Both the position numbers and the translations under genes were made by a program. Source: Paragonimus westermani (Eukaryota > Platyhelminthes > Trematoda > Plagiorchiida > Troglotrematidae). Taken from it: DNA of 64,000 nt. The notes under the pieces were generated by a model. It made no database searches. It was not told the DNA's origin and saw only the letters and a list, made by a program, of their open reading frames with translations. Of the stretch, positions 1 through 10,713 are shown piece by piece; positions within the stretch are counted from its first letter, which is position 1, and each line of letters starts with the position of its first letter. The DNA lies in assembly GCA_008508345.1 (NCBI GenBank), contig QNGE01001317.1, positions 7,989 through 71,988 on the forward strand, written 5' to 3'.

Positions 1-175
1 GCTTCTCATCCGAAGAAAGACGACCAAGCTGAGCATTAAAATCGCCCGCTAGTATGATGATGTCTGAGTGTTTAGACTGCCTCAGAAGGTCAACGAGGGC
101 GTCATAGAACGCATCCTTGGTAGCATCTGGACAGCTGTCCGTCGGAGCGTACGCCTATATAATGAATACACAACG
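1..175 (-). mobile_element. LINE fragment: APE endonuclease domain (decayed)
   Basis: Read on the minus strand, this gives a piece of the apurinic-type endonuclease of a non-LTR retrotransposon. It contains AYAPTD, then TKDAFYDALVDLL, then the catalytic-site motif LAGDFNAQLGRL. That enzyme nicks target DNA so the element can prime reverse transcription. The fragment runs off the window's left edge, so the rest of the element is outside. Just before AYAPTD the frame has a TAG at 155-157, where CAG (Gln) would be expected, so this copy is dead at least there. The motif order fits the CR1/Jockey-like elements of flatworms, but the clade is inferred from a short piece. Confidence 0.8.
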
Positions 176-3046
176 CCTTTCTGATTTGCGTCGACATCCG
201 AGAATATTCGACGAATTAGGGAATACTTCCAACCTAACAAACCCGAACGAACAGATGTCACATAGTAGTCCCATCAGTAGAAGTCACTTTCGGGGAAGTA
301 TAAAAGTGTTTCGTTTGCGAACAAACGTCTTTGTAAAGGAGAGGGCAAAAAAACTCGACCGATACAACGGCTATATTGTACAACAACAATGCTGTGTAAA
401 ACTTGTCAAGAGAATCACACGCACGTGATTGATATCAGAATTTCATCGCGAATGTTCCTAGTGTGGTAGACTTCCAAAAACCTGCTAAAAGGAGATACAC
501 TATCTATCGGCTTAAACCTTCAGTTGATTGTGATGATCACAATGGGCCCATCCACTTTAGCGCCACACTCACCTAGCGGGTTACAATGTAATATTGTGTA
601 CAGACCTTTCGAACAGGAACCAAGTCGCAAATAAGCTCGCGGTTAATCATCCAGAACATTTTGCTGTATACTAGCATGATTACGTACGTGTTGGGATACT
701 AACAAGCAACCCAAAAGTAAATATGATCCAATATGACCCAAATGACGATGGTTCGAACCCGGAAACTTTCAAACACCTGAATAAGTTACAGCCATCTTCT
801 TACTCATGTTTATAGTCACCTCAAGAGGCGTAATGTGAGAAGGAAAATTATAATTTGAAACATTCTGTTCGGGTTTCAACAACGATCGACTTTTATGCAC
901 AGCCTGTTCTCTATAGAACTAAACGTTTATTTTACTTTTAATTCTGTATCAGTTGAAAACACCTGCCAGTAGTTGACACTGGTCGGTAATGTAATACTGC
1001 CCCCCCTTACACAGCTGACATATTTTTGCTTCATAACTAAAAATAAACAAAAGAATTGCTTCCGCAGTGTCAAAACGCAACTGAATTAAGGCCACAATGT
1101 GGTTAATACAATATAACTCTGAATAAGTCGTTCTCACTTGTAAAAAAGTGTCACTGGTGAACAGCGTCCACATGTCTTAGTGTTCATCTGACAGAAGTTG
1201 ACTTTCCGAAAGTTTCGCCAACTTAAACCTGCAAACAATTGTCCTCATGAAAACACCTGCTATTCGCCTGGTAAAATAGCTAAGCGGATTCACACTCAGC
1301 TGAACAAAAATTGGATCACACTTGTGTAGATCAGATTTTTCAGTCATAGTGACGCATAAAAATGGCTTATTTTGTGTATTTTTCGGATTCGTCTTGCTAT
1401 CACCTTCTTCAGCTTTGAGCTCTGTCCCTAGGTACTATGGTTGAGTTTGCCTTTACTTGGGTAACTGGATAAAGTTCGACTTAAAAGTTTCTCACTTGCG
1501 GTGGTGGAAGACTTTTTACTTCAAGAAAAGCACCAAACGCACAGATTTCGTATCTGTTGCGAGCTTCATGGACGGTAGTAGCTATTCTTAGACTGTTTCT
1601 TTCTACAGATTTTGCAACTCAGTTATAGCCGGCGATGTCGAGTAGACCGTATTTACTGTGTTCGGTTCGTAAGTTTAAAATCCGACAAGCAAAGATACCA
1701 AGTACTGATAGGCACAAACGAAAACGACAGTACGATCCGAGAGGTGTATGCGGATATGAGAGCCGTATTCACATATTTGTTATGCTTAACCGATAACCAA
1801 ACGATTTCCAAATCACCTACTTACAATCGACGCGGTGGGCTAAGTCGTTGATGAGGCAGACCGTTATGCGTGCGACAGGATAAATGGGACAAATTCGCAA
1901 ATCTGAACACTGACAAGCTCTAACGGACAAGCACTGAGAGATCACAGACATCAAACTACGTTAGTTTACATAATCAGCCAGTTATTTCTATCGTACACAA
2001 ATGTGATGAAAAGTTATGGGACAACTGAACACCTTCAAAACGTGTAGGAGAACGACGCAACATATGAAACAATATGCGAACGTATACCACGAAAGCGAAC
2101 ATCTGTATCTACTTTGTACAGCAGATGAATTCGATCATTTCTCGAAAGTTTTGTTGGTGCTTTGTAAGCTTGCCCCTCTAGAAAAAGTGTACACTGCTAG
2201 CTAAAGTACAACACTGCTTGGAAAGTAAGCGCAAAGATCACAAGATTGTTGACCATGAACTAGAAAAGATCACCCTAATTACCCACAAGATTTCAGCAAC
2301 AATTGTTCATGAGTAGTGATAATCGTTTTCCTTGAGGAAGACAGTGATCAGGAAGATCACTTTGCGAGACAGGACATTTTTTCGCTTTGACACCAAATAA
2401 TTTGACCAGTCTTAAAAAGTGGGCGTGCATTCAACGCCGTTATCAACTTCGCTCAATAAACTGAAACGTAGGAGAGGATTTCATGTTTTCATCCTAATGA
2501 AATTATGCACATCTAATAAAAACCTAATAAGGAGGCAGAACTCGAGTTTGCAAATTTACGCTTCGAGTGATCATGAAAACATACCTGCATGCCACGGCAT
2601 CACTCCTACTTGATTAGTCGTTATGTCAAGATACCTCAAGCGATTTACTTGGTGTAGTTATATGCGTCAAGAGTAGTTAAAACGGGGCGGATGATAACGG
2701 CACAGTTAGAAGAGTTTAGAACTGAAGATACTGTTCTGCTGTTCGAAGACCATATAATGGCTTACACTGGAAAGGTCTCTCATCTACTTATATCAACAAC
2801 CACCAAATGCACACCAGTCAGGAGTGGGTATGTTCTCCAGAGTGAGGGTGTGTGCCGTGTGTGGGTCACCGTCAACCTCTTTATCGCTTCAGAGCGTTTC
2901 CGTCATCATGATTCACTGGCGCTTCCAGAAGTACTTGGGTTAGGAAGCGTCAGTGTGGATTCCGGTGCGATGTATTCGTTTCTATCTTCCACCCTTAATG
3001 AGGGTGGCTCAGTTTGGGCAGGTGAGGGAAGATAGTACAACAGCAG
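176..3046. other. no gene recognised
   Basis: About 2.9 kb of AT-leaning sequence. Open frames are short, occur on both strands and match no family I know. A good Pol III B-box-like string (GGTTCGAACCC) occurs near 750-762, but no A box precedes it. Confidence 0.5.
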
Positions 3047-3240
3047 AAAACTCCCTAGGGTTCTGATGGTTGTGAATAGTGGTGGCGTTGTTTGTAGCTC
3101 GGGTTGATGGTTTTGGTATTGATATGTTCGCCGAGCTTGGCATTTAGTTTGCAAACGTTTCATCACCAGGCGAGGTGATGAGACGTTTGCAACCTAAATG
3201 CCAAGCTCGGCAAACATATCAATACCAAAACTCCCTAGGG
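3047..3240. mobile_element. short palindromic insertion with 14-bp target-site duplication
   Basis: The 14-mer aaaactccctaggg occurs at 3047-3060 and again at 3227-3240. Between the copies lies an insert of about 166 bp. Its last 120 bases form an inverted repeat: arm 3111-3167 and arm 3174-3230 (57 bases each, a few mismatches) around a 6-base centre. A flanking direct repeat of this length is the usual mark of retrotransposition. Both arms, read inward-to-outward, carry gatgaAACGTTTGC-like strings resembling the end region of Penelope-like elements that carries hammerhead ribozymes; that link is inference. Related copies are at 21755-21905 (palindrome centre lost) and about 50543-50610 (left part only, opposite orientation). 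There is no coding capacity, so it would be non-autonomous. Confidence 0.7.
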
Positions 3241-5282
3241 TCTTTTGAACTGACTTCAATTGCAAGGTGAGTCTTAAAACTTTATGTTTAGAAGCAGTTC
3301 AGTCGCAATTTCTAGGTACTTCAACATACAATCCATCAGAATCCATAAACACTGGAAAGAACTTTTTCAATCATCCTACTTCTTATCATCACTCCAGATA
3401 ACAAATCAGTCGTTCGCGATTGTGCCCAATTGTCACGTAACCACAGTGAAAGAAAGCTCCAGAAACTAATAGAAGAAAGGGGGGTTACCTAACTAATAAA
3501 CAACTGCCTGTACGCAAAACATTCAACATTAAGAAAATTACTTCGCGCAAACAAACAACCGAACTACAAGTGAGAGTAAAGCATCATCAGTTTCGGTACA
3601 ATTCTCACCGTCGCGTGCTATTAACTACACTTACTTCACAGACAACTCGATCTAACAACCACACTATTCACTCCAATGAGCCCGATCGGACAATATCCTA
3701 TCCAGCAGCTTCAATAATTTACTCCGTGAATTACAAAATCCTTCGCCTGGCAGATACATTCGAATAACAGCAAGTTACCGACTAGTGAGTTAGTTTGCTC
3801 CTGTACGCCAAGTCATCAACCGGCCACCTCACGTCTTACGGCAGTCGGCCGCAAAATTAGGAGAAGTGTTTGCTGCGTCAGACAACCAGTTGGTGCCGTC
3901 AGTATATGGTCTTACCATAAAAGTCTGTGTGTATTTAAAAGAACATCGTTGGACACTCAGTGTCAAGCAGTCAACTCGAGCACTCTTCACTGTTTGCTTA
4001 CTGGTGTCACCTAGGGTGAACGACCAAAGGCACACATCGATTGGCCAATCCCTAAGACACTATTTCTTCAATCCTGCGAGGCCAGGTTGTGAATTTATCA
4101 GACGGCCAAATCTTCACGGTCACAGTGTGTACGCAACCCAAATAGATCAGATCTACCCTAAAATCCATTTACAAATAAGCGTTTCTGTTTGTTGACGAAT
4201 ATAATAGGTTGTGAACCATATCTCATCTGGGATATTCAGAGTTAGGTAGATAAATCTTTATATCTCAGGGAAGTGTCAATATTGTGTAAATTCCACTCAT
4301 TCGGCATTATACCGCAGAAATGAGACTGATTATACCAAGGCGCAGGTAAAGTATGGGATGAGTTCCACTCAAAACCTCGTGAAGGATACAAAACAATGAT
4401 AAGCTTTGACGGAAGAGAAACGGAAGTTTGAGGGTTCCTTTAAAAAGGTCCAGCTGAGAAGTCTTTTGTAATGCACAACCCTAGGCAAACTGAGCAACAG
4501 TTTATTTGAAACAACTAGTCACATCAATCGTTCCAGACTTGTGATGACACAAAAGAACACCCTGCATACCAAATTGTAGATTTAATCAGCATACTTTCGG
4601 AATCACATATGGCACCCTGGAATATATTAACCTGTGGAAACGGCTTAGCATCTAAATGTCTTGCTTAGACTACAAACTGACTTACCTTGTTGCACAACTA
4701 GGCGCTGACGACAACTATTCAACCTAGATGTGGGGTAGGTGTCAAATAAGTGATGTAGGCACAGAAACTGAGGTTGCGAAAGCGAAGCGAACATACACTT
4801 GTAAGTGAGAAACAGGCGATGCTGGACTAAGCTAACTTCGGCCCACTCTATACATATACTTCCATACCCAGTTCGATTAACAAGAAATTTTTAACCTGCA
4901 GATCAGCAAAACCTAGAAATCAATTAACTGACGCACAACCATGAGCCTGACCAGAAAGTATTATGGCTCGGGCTGCCACTCATCGCCACAATGTATGATC
5001 CAGTGGAAGACCACGAAGACGAGAAAGAAGCCAAGCGGTAGAACTGGAAATGGTACAGATGCAGGCATGTCACTGGTTGCTGCACGCTGTCATTTTAGCG
5101 TTTTTAACCGACAATTTGAGTGACGGTGAGGACCCCAGCTGAGAAGGTGACTCCTACTCACTTTCATCAACTGAATATTGGGATATAGATAGTTCGTGAC
5201 CATGTTGTTATTTGAACACCACACGATTTCACCCGGCTGTCGATGAATTCACTATGTACTACCCAGTGGAGTAGACGTACAA
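3241..5282. other. no gene recognised
   Basis: No family-level protein match, RNA gene or clear repeat structure was seen. Open frames at 3570-3767 and 3866-4195 have ordinary noncoding composition and no recognisable motif. Confidence 0.45.
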
Positions 5283-5945
5283 ATGGCAAGCGGAATTCGT
5301 GGTCCTACCATCGCAGGTTGTGCAACCGGAGTAGTTGACCAAATGAGCGCGCATTCTGAGCGTTCCGGAGTACCCACTGGCGTATTACTGGCGCGATCAA
5401 TCCAATTGACTTGGCCAATCGACGGAAACAACGGCGGTCAAACGCATCAAGTCTGGTTATGCAATCGCTTCGGAAAGGTCATGTCTCCGAACTAAAGAGC
5501 AAAACAAAACACATACAAGCATGGCCTATCCTTCCCTTCAGCGACAACCGGGCGTCTTCTCGCCGCCACAAACGGCATGAAGACAACTTGTGCCTTTGTT
5601 ATCTTAGTTGACATCTCATCAGCAATATTACCCTTTGACGAGATAGTGCTGCCCAGGTGTATGGGACTGACGACGGTTTCGAGTGGCTCGCATGTAATGA
5701 AGAAGATGGAAGTAGAGATTTCCCAATCTCCAAGAAGTGCTTTGCATTCCAAAGGTGCAGAGCGTATTGCACACAAAACAACCTGGTCATTTACATTCTT
5801 CGGTATCGTCTGTATGGCTCAATCAGAGAATTTAAACAAGACGGCGTCATCTACATGCACCACGTAGATAATCAAGATAATTTCGTTACGACGTTACTCG
5901 TGTGTGAGAGTCACCGTCATCGAACCATGGCAGACGGTGCATTCT
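5283..5945 (-). mobile_element. LINE fragment: reverse transcriptase palm to C-terminus (decayed)
   Basis: The minus strand carries the downstream part of a non-LTR reverse transcriptase. In order there is a degraded catalytic box (HVDDAVLF in place of YADDIVLL), then KCKALL, then the thumb signature HLGSTISSKGNIADEM followed by TKITKAQVVF, and then a basic ARRRP stretch matching the usual HLWRRRD block. Past 5490 a different frame continues as AFDRRCFRRL and LRLHNLRW, the C-terminal tail of the same family. The reading frame breaks at least once and contains stops. It resembles the flatworm CR1/Jockey-like elements and could be related to the copy at 18118-20370. The endonuclease half is not adjacent. 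Confidence 0.78.
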
Positions 5946-8900
5946 AGGTCATCTGCATTGCGTCCTGTAACGATTGTGACAATTATCGACAACGGAAAGT
6001 AAGATTAACTGGGTACGCTCAGAAACAGCCCATAAGGTTGCTCAACCGACCATAGCAATCCACCGCCAAACCTCTTGAATCTGCTTGAAGGAGAAATCTC
6101 TTACGTATGACTAACGCGGTAAAATATGCGGATCCTGCGCGTCTTCCACAGAAAGCACATAGTGACTCGAGCATACTTTACTACTGCGAAGAAGCCGTGT
6201 TAAACCCATTTTCTTTCATACGTTTCTTAAAATCGTACATATGATAATACTCTAAAGAGTTGACTGTTTACAGTCCCGGTTCTTCTTCAAGTTTCTGGAT
6301 ATGCTTGTGAGAGGGGAAGCCAACATATCTACCCTAAGTGACAGCTGAATATGGTATTATTAACATAAAAGTTATTAAGGGGGTCGGCTACCTGGTTTCG
6401 TCTCTCAGAGTGAGGAACTCATGACTCAAAAAATCACTGGCTGGAGAAGTCAGGTGAGACTATGACTAATCGAGCTCAGTGGCGTGAATGTTGTCATTTT
6501 TTGGTCGCGTTGTCTGTGAAGTGAGTGCACTTAATGAAGCGTGGTAGTGAAAGCCGTTAGGAAGCTGTATTGCTTATAGCTCCGTTGTGTTGTTTACATA
6601 GTGTATGCACCACGATACTGAGTGTTTAAATATAGATCTAGCTATTTTTAGTAGTTAGATACCCCCCACTCCCTTGCTCTTGCTTCTCTCCTCCTTCACA
6701 CGGTTTGCTTTTTCTTGGTTATATGGGAGTTAAAAATCAGCAAGCACCACTGGTGTATTGCTGTCTACGATGAAGACGATGAGCATGCGTCTGTCCGTTA
6801 AATTTTCAACCAAATGTCAGTGGCGAATTGCGAACGTCGGCCGAACCTACTTCGGTATCTCGTTTGTGACTGATCACATTTCATTTGCTTAAAGCGGCAC
6901 GTAATTCCTGTTTGAGGATTGATTGACTGTCTTCAAGCGAAGAGCTGTGAACAGATAAAGATGAGAGCACCAGCCGGTCTGTTTCTCCACTTTAGTTAAC
7001 GGAGTACGTACAGAAACGATGTTTGGATATCACCGACAACATAAACCTCCAGAAAGCAATAAACAGAAACAAAATGTCTGCTGTATTTATCCAAAGCAGT
7101 GCAAAATTCACAACGAACTTTATTCGGAAAGACAATTTGTTCTACATAGAGCAGATAGACTATCTGGGCCATTATCCTTTTCAATAATGACCACCTCTAG
7201 TGAAAGATCATATCTGGTCGGTTCTGTTAGCAGTCACTCCAATAGGAATTATAGCACACAGAGTATGAGTCCAGAAGGCGTGCGTATGTATCAGATTGAA
7301 TCTTAGGGCGACATAACATGCGAAATTTGTTGAATAAGTGGTTGTATACAATCCACTTCATTCCTGAGTTTCTGTAGCTTTGTACTGAGAGTTACACGTG
7401 CGATCTAAACACCGCAGTTACTGACACTGTTTATTTAAGCCATTTACCATTTAAATGTTCCAAAGGGGAGGAAACGGTGAGCTCTGTTGACCGGCTTGTT
7501 GGGGAAACCCTAAATGTTCGACTTAATTTGGCAGGTCTAATTATGGGTGCTCGTGAACGCGTCGTAATCTAAGATGTCCCAGTCATGTTGGTGATATGAA
7601 AAGGGATTAAACCTAATGAATGTCAGCTCGCTCTGACGAATTATATACTTGCAGACCAGAAACGGTTTCGTTGTTGGTGTGTCACTGAAAGATGTGATCA
7701 AATTTTGATCATCCAATTTGTGAAAAATTGGAGGTTTGATCTGATTTGAATTATTGCAGATAACCCGGTGATCCCGTACACCGTGTCGTCCACTACAAAG
7801 TTAGACTTGATGACGGTGAAATTTGAACAAACCTGTGTACTATATGCGGGTAATAAGTATATGCCTGTGTCGCAGGCATTTGTTCCTAGCGAATGTTAAC
7901 GAAATGATACAAATTTTTTGGAATTCGTCAGATGGTAGGTTTGATTCTGGGGCAAGTGTCACGTTGAACGGACTCTGCAAGGTCGAAACAGCGACCGAAT
8001 GTTCTTTAGTGGGACGATTCGCTTTCGAAAACTTGTACAAGCCACTCTGAGATCGTAGCCACAGTGGTGAATGCTTTCAAGCATGTTGGGCTAACTATAA
8101 CGGGCTCACAGACTTTGGTAGGACAATGGGATACGCAACACCGCACCAAGTAGTTATTAGCATATGGCGAATATAATAAGTAATATTTTTGATAGCCGCA
8201 TTCATTTTACATTTTTGATGATCCTGTTTCTTTTTGCATACTTCATTTTAGTCTAGTTGTCCGTTCTATAACACCCGCTCGGAACTGGAAACAAAACTCG
8301 CTCCTTGCCTCGCTAGTCTGATGTGTTTCTGTGTACATCCTATTTTTCAGGGTTGATACCAAGTACGCGGGGGTCAAAACCTTGAGTATTTGTTTCCGAT
8401 TGACGATCGGTTTTTGATAGTGAGTACTGACCAGGTAGCATTCCGTTGGACTGATCCCAACAGGTCTAGTTATTGACGATGGATTGCAAATGAGGTGTTC
8501 AGGATATCCTGTTTCTGTAGTCTATCTGCCGGATAGTATGACGGAATTTATTTCACGTGGCTGTACAGATAGGTGGCCAATTTAAAAAGCAAAAGTACGG
8601 GGCTCGTTTGGGCTGTGTTAATTAGATTATGGGCAGCTCGTGTTATGTAGAGGCATATGCTTGACGTCAACAGTTAGGATTTAGCAGATAACTAGATTTT
8701 CCACACATGCGTTGTTTATGACAACTATATTGTCATCCAATTTAACAGATTACGGAGAATCGCCCTCTAACGCACACATTCTGTGTGGCCGTAAATAGCA
8801 AGCCGCGCATCTCAGCCCACAAAACCTCCGGAACAATCAGTTTCTAACCAACGTTTCCAGGAAGATGCAGACGATTCCCAGCTTTACTTATAAACACTGT

Positions 8901-9155
8901 AATCTGCGTAGAGCGGAATGTGTAATCGCCCAAAAGTTCCCAGGTCCACAGAGTTGTAGTCAGTGGTAGTGGATTCATTCATATAACTTGTGCTTGTTCG
9001 GACCAATCAGTTGTCCCTCGTAGACGTGAATGATTGCAACAGTGTTGTCCGTGGTAAAAAACAGTGAATGATGGGAAAATTTCCGCAGAAGTTAACTGGG
9101 AGAGTAAACAGATTTATTCGGAAAGTAATAGATCCTTGTACAACTGCTTATTTAT
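5946..9155. other. no gene recognised
   Basis: About 3.2 kb without a supportable gene. A pyrimidine-rich stretch lies at about 6660-6720. Short self-complementary runs around 7695-7745 (for example atcaaattttgat) are too small to interpret. Confidence 0.45.
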
Positions 9156-9418
9156 TACTGATGAGTAGCCCGGGATTTGGTTTATTTTCAAGTTGATCAT
9201 CACTCACAGTTGATCGCAGCGTTCGCATTCAGATAGACTTTCCAGCCAGCCTCTTTCGAAAAGAAGCACTAGACTCGAGTTTCGCTCTCATTAGAGCTAG
9301 TCAGTAGTTCATATCCTCGCCACGGCCGGGATTTGAACTTCGGCCATTCCAATCTTGAGGCAACCGTGTTAACCACTGCGCCATTCACCTCACATCAGGC
9401 ACAACCGAATTATCAAAT
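9156..9418 (-). mobile_element. tRNA-derived SINE, full-length-looking copy
   Basis: On the minus strand this starts with a tRNA-like head: an A-box match (TGGCGCAGTGG) and a B-box match (AGTTCAAATCC) at normal Pol III spacing. A unique body follows (with ctcgagtctagtgc and gctgcgatcaactg) and then a 3' part ending near actcatcagtaa. The T-stem of the tRNA head no longer pairs, so it is not a functional tRNA. The same body and 3' end recur at 41482-41640, and a decayed antisense copy occurs at 63020-63175, which defines a family. A SINE needs a partner LINE for movement; which one is not evident. Length is about 245-265 bp. Confidence 0.75.
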
Positions 9419-9555
9419 TTGATCATCTCTCACAAGCGAGAGTGGCTCAGCGTTCAGATTTGATAAGTCGGTCGTGCCTGATGTGAGGTTAATGGCGCAG
9501 TGGTTAACACGGTTGCCTCAAGATTGGAATGGCCGAAGTTCAAATCCCGGCCGTG
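9321..9555. repeat. 98-bp inverted repeat: two SINE heads head-to-head
   Basis: Arms 9321-9418 and 9458-9555 are reverse complements with about 3 mismatches in 98, separated by 39 bases. Each arm contains the complete tRNA-like A and B boxes. The left arm continues into a full SINE on the minus strand. The right arm stops right after its tRNA-like head, followed by unrelated sequence that includes a host exon at 9622. Such near-perfect arms would form a large hairpin in single-stranded DNA or RNA. Confidence 0.85.
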
Positions 9556-9621
9556 ACAAGGATATGCACTGCTTATTTGTTCTTATTCGATCTTATTATT
9601 CACATGTTATTCCGCATTTAG

Positions 9622-9799
9622 CCCGCCTCTTACACAAATCTAACATTCTCATCCATGAGTTAGCCTCAAGACTGAACCGAGAGAAACTTTTGGATGAATT
9701 CTGGATGCAACCATTTTCTCTAGCATGTCCTTGGGTTCATGATTCTACTGATAATTTTGTGACCTACGCATACTCAAATGCCGTGCATTTGCTGGAGAT
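9622..9799 (+). CDS. exon of unrecognised host gene (penultimate)
   Basis: Open over its whole length and protein-like in composition, including RLLHKSNILIHELASRL and LLDEFWMQPFSLACPW. It is bounded by a good acceptor (pyrimidine-rich, ending tttag) and a donor (AT|GTGAGC). The donor leaves two bases (AT). The next acceptor 91 bases on completes an Ile codon and the frame runs to a stop, so the exons support each other. The helical, leucine-rich character suggests an alpha-helical scaffold, but I do not recognise the family. Upstream exons are not identified; the SINE palindrome sits directly upstream in what would be the intron. Confidence 0.5.
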
Positions 9800-9890
9800 G
9801 TGAGCACGTGGAGAAGCTGAAGGTTTGTCTTTCGAGGTGCAAAAAGCGCTTTATTGATTTAATTTAGTTATTTTCCACATTTTTCCTCAG

Positions 9891-9927
9891 CTGCTACCAA
9901 GAAGACCGAGCGTTGATTCTGTGCTAA
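9891..9927 (+). CDS. terminal exon of the same unrecognised gene
   Basis: It follows a strong acceptor (ttttcctcag). Joined to the exon ending at 9799, it reads ICYQEDRALILC and then TAA at 9925-9927. The intron would be 91 nt with GT-AG ends. The short acidic/hydrophobic tail has no recognised motif. Confidence 0.45.
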
Positions 9928-10089
9928 TCGCTTAGTGCACAACAGCTGCACGTAGCTCCATTCTGGCTTATGCCTCTAGCAGATAAACAACAATTATCGG
10001 ATAAAGTTGGAGTGCAAAGCTTCAGTTTACTGAAAAAATGAGGTCAACACAAACATTAAACTAGTCAACCTTACACAAACTCTTCGTGT

Positions 10090-10347
10090 TTGGGCCTTCT
10101 CGCGACTCCCAAGTTACTAAGAGGCGGTCTAATCGCGGAAGTAAAGTTTCGCATGAGGCCTCAAAACTGGATGCCGAAGATACCCCGCTATGAGAGATGG
10201 CTGGGAGTCAGCCTAAATATGCCAGTTGGTGTTCCTAAATCACTAAGATCCCGTTCTACGAGACTTGGAACCCGTTCGTTCCAGTACAACATCTCAGACA
10301 CCCGCATCAACGCTCTGTTGCATATGCCACAGCCAAACACCATGGAT
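10090..10347 (+). CDS. candidate host exon, unrecognised
   Basis: The frame is open with a basic, protein-like translation (for example MPKIPRYERWLGVSLNMPVG) and ends at a textbook donor (GAT|GTGAGT) at 10348. The start is unclear: an ATG at about 10153 could initiate translation, or an upstream acceptor may exist. It lies 160 bp beyond the stop of the preceding exon set, so it would belong to a second gene. No family is recognised. Confidence 0.35.
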
Positions 10348-10509
10348 GTGAGTAAAACTGCGAATCAGTTGCAATGCCAAAAATACAAGTGACAAAGGAT
10401 TAGGTTGATCGAGGAGTAACAACCTGCAGTTTTCAAAGACTGTGCACCACGATCAACAGAACTGAAACGGTTTATGGTTCAGACGACTCTAGTGTTATTA
10501 TCCATGCAG

Positions 10510-10635
10510 AAATTCAGTTTGTTTGTCGTGTCTAAAGCTCAGTGGGTGAAACGGGTCACTTTTAGCTTGGTCATCCCTAAGACGCGAGAGGTCCAAAATT
10601 TCTTCGTCACCGTACTTTCGTATCGGGTCTGCAAA
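10510..10635 (+). CDS. candidate host exon, unrecognised
   Basis: Bounded by an acceptor (ccatgcag) and donor (AAA|GTAAGTG). It encodes 42 residues (FSLFVVSKAQWVKRVTFSL and so on) with a beta-strand-like alternation. A 42-nt GT-AG intron (10636-10677) separates it from a short terminal exon in the same phase, which supports it. Its joining to 10090-10347 was not resolved because the phases of the intermediate piece disagree. Confidence 0.4.
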
Positions 10636-10677
10636 GTAAGTGACAAATTGCGATTGAGGTAAAGTTTAATCTTTCAG

Positions 10678-10713
10678 CAATCGATTTTTCCGCATGTGAG
10701 CCGTCTGGAATAG
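10678..10713 (+). CDS. candidate terminal exon after a 42-nt intron
   Basis: After the acceptor ctttcag, the frame continuing from 10510-10635 reads QSIFPHVSRLE and stops at TAG 10711-10713. The short intron length matches the flatworm-style introns in the IFT27 gene nearby. Confidence 0.4.
   Translation, partial: QSIFPHVSRLE

Noticed and set aside
747..765. SINE or tRNA at a perfect B-box string
   Set aside because: There is no A box upstream and no similarity to the SINE family in this window.
3111..3230. A functional hammerhead ribozyme in the palindrome
   Set aside because: Only GATGAAAC-like fragments are present and I cannot place a complete core with three stems, so it is kept as a hypothesis in the findings and not annotated.
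9474..9560. tRNA gene suggested by A and B boxes
   Set aside because: The T-stem and anticodon stem do not pair and the sequence is repeated as part of a SINE, so it is a tRNA-like promoter, not a tRNA gene.
9474..9803. A single 109-codon protein from 9474
   Set aside because: Its first third is the SINE head. Only the part after the acceptor at 9621 looks coding.
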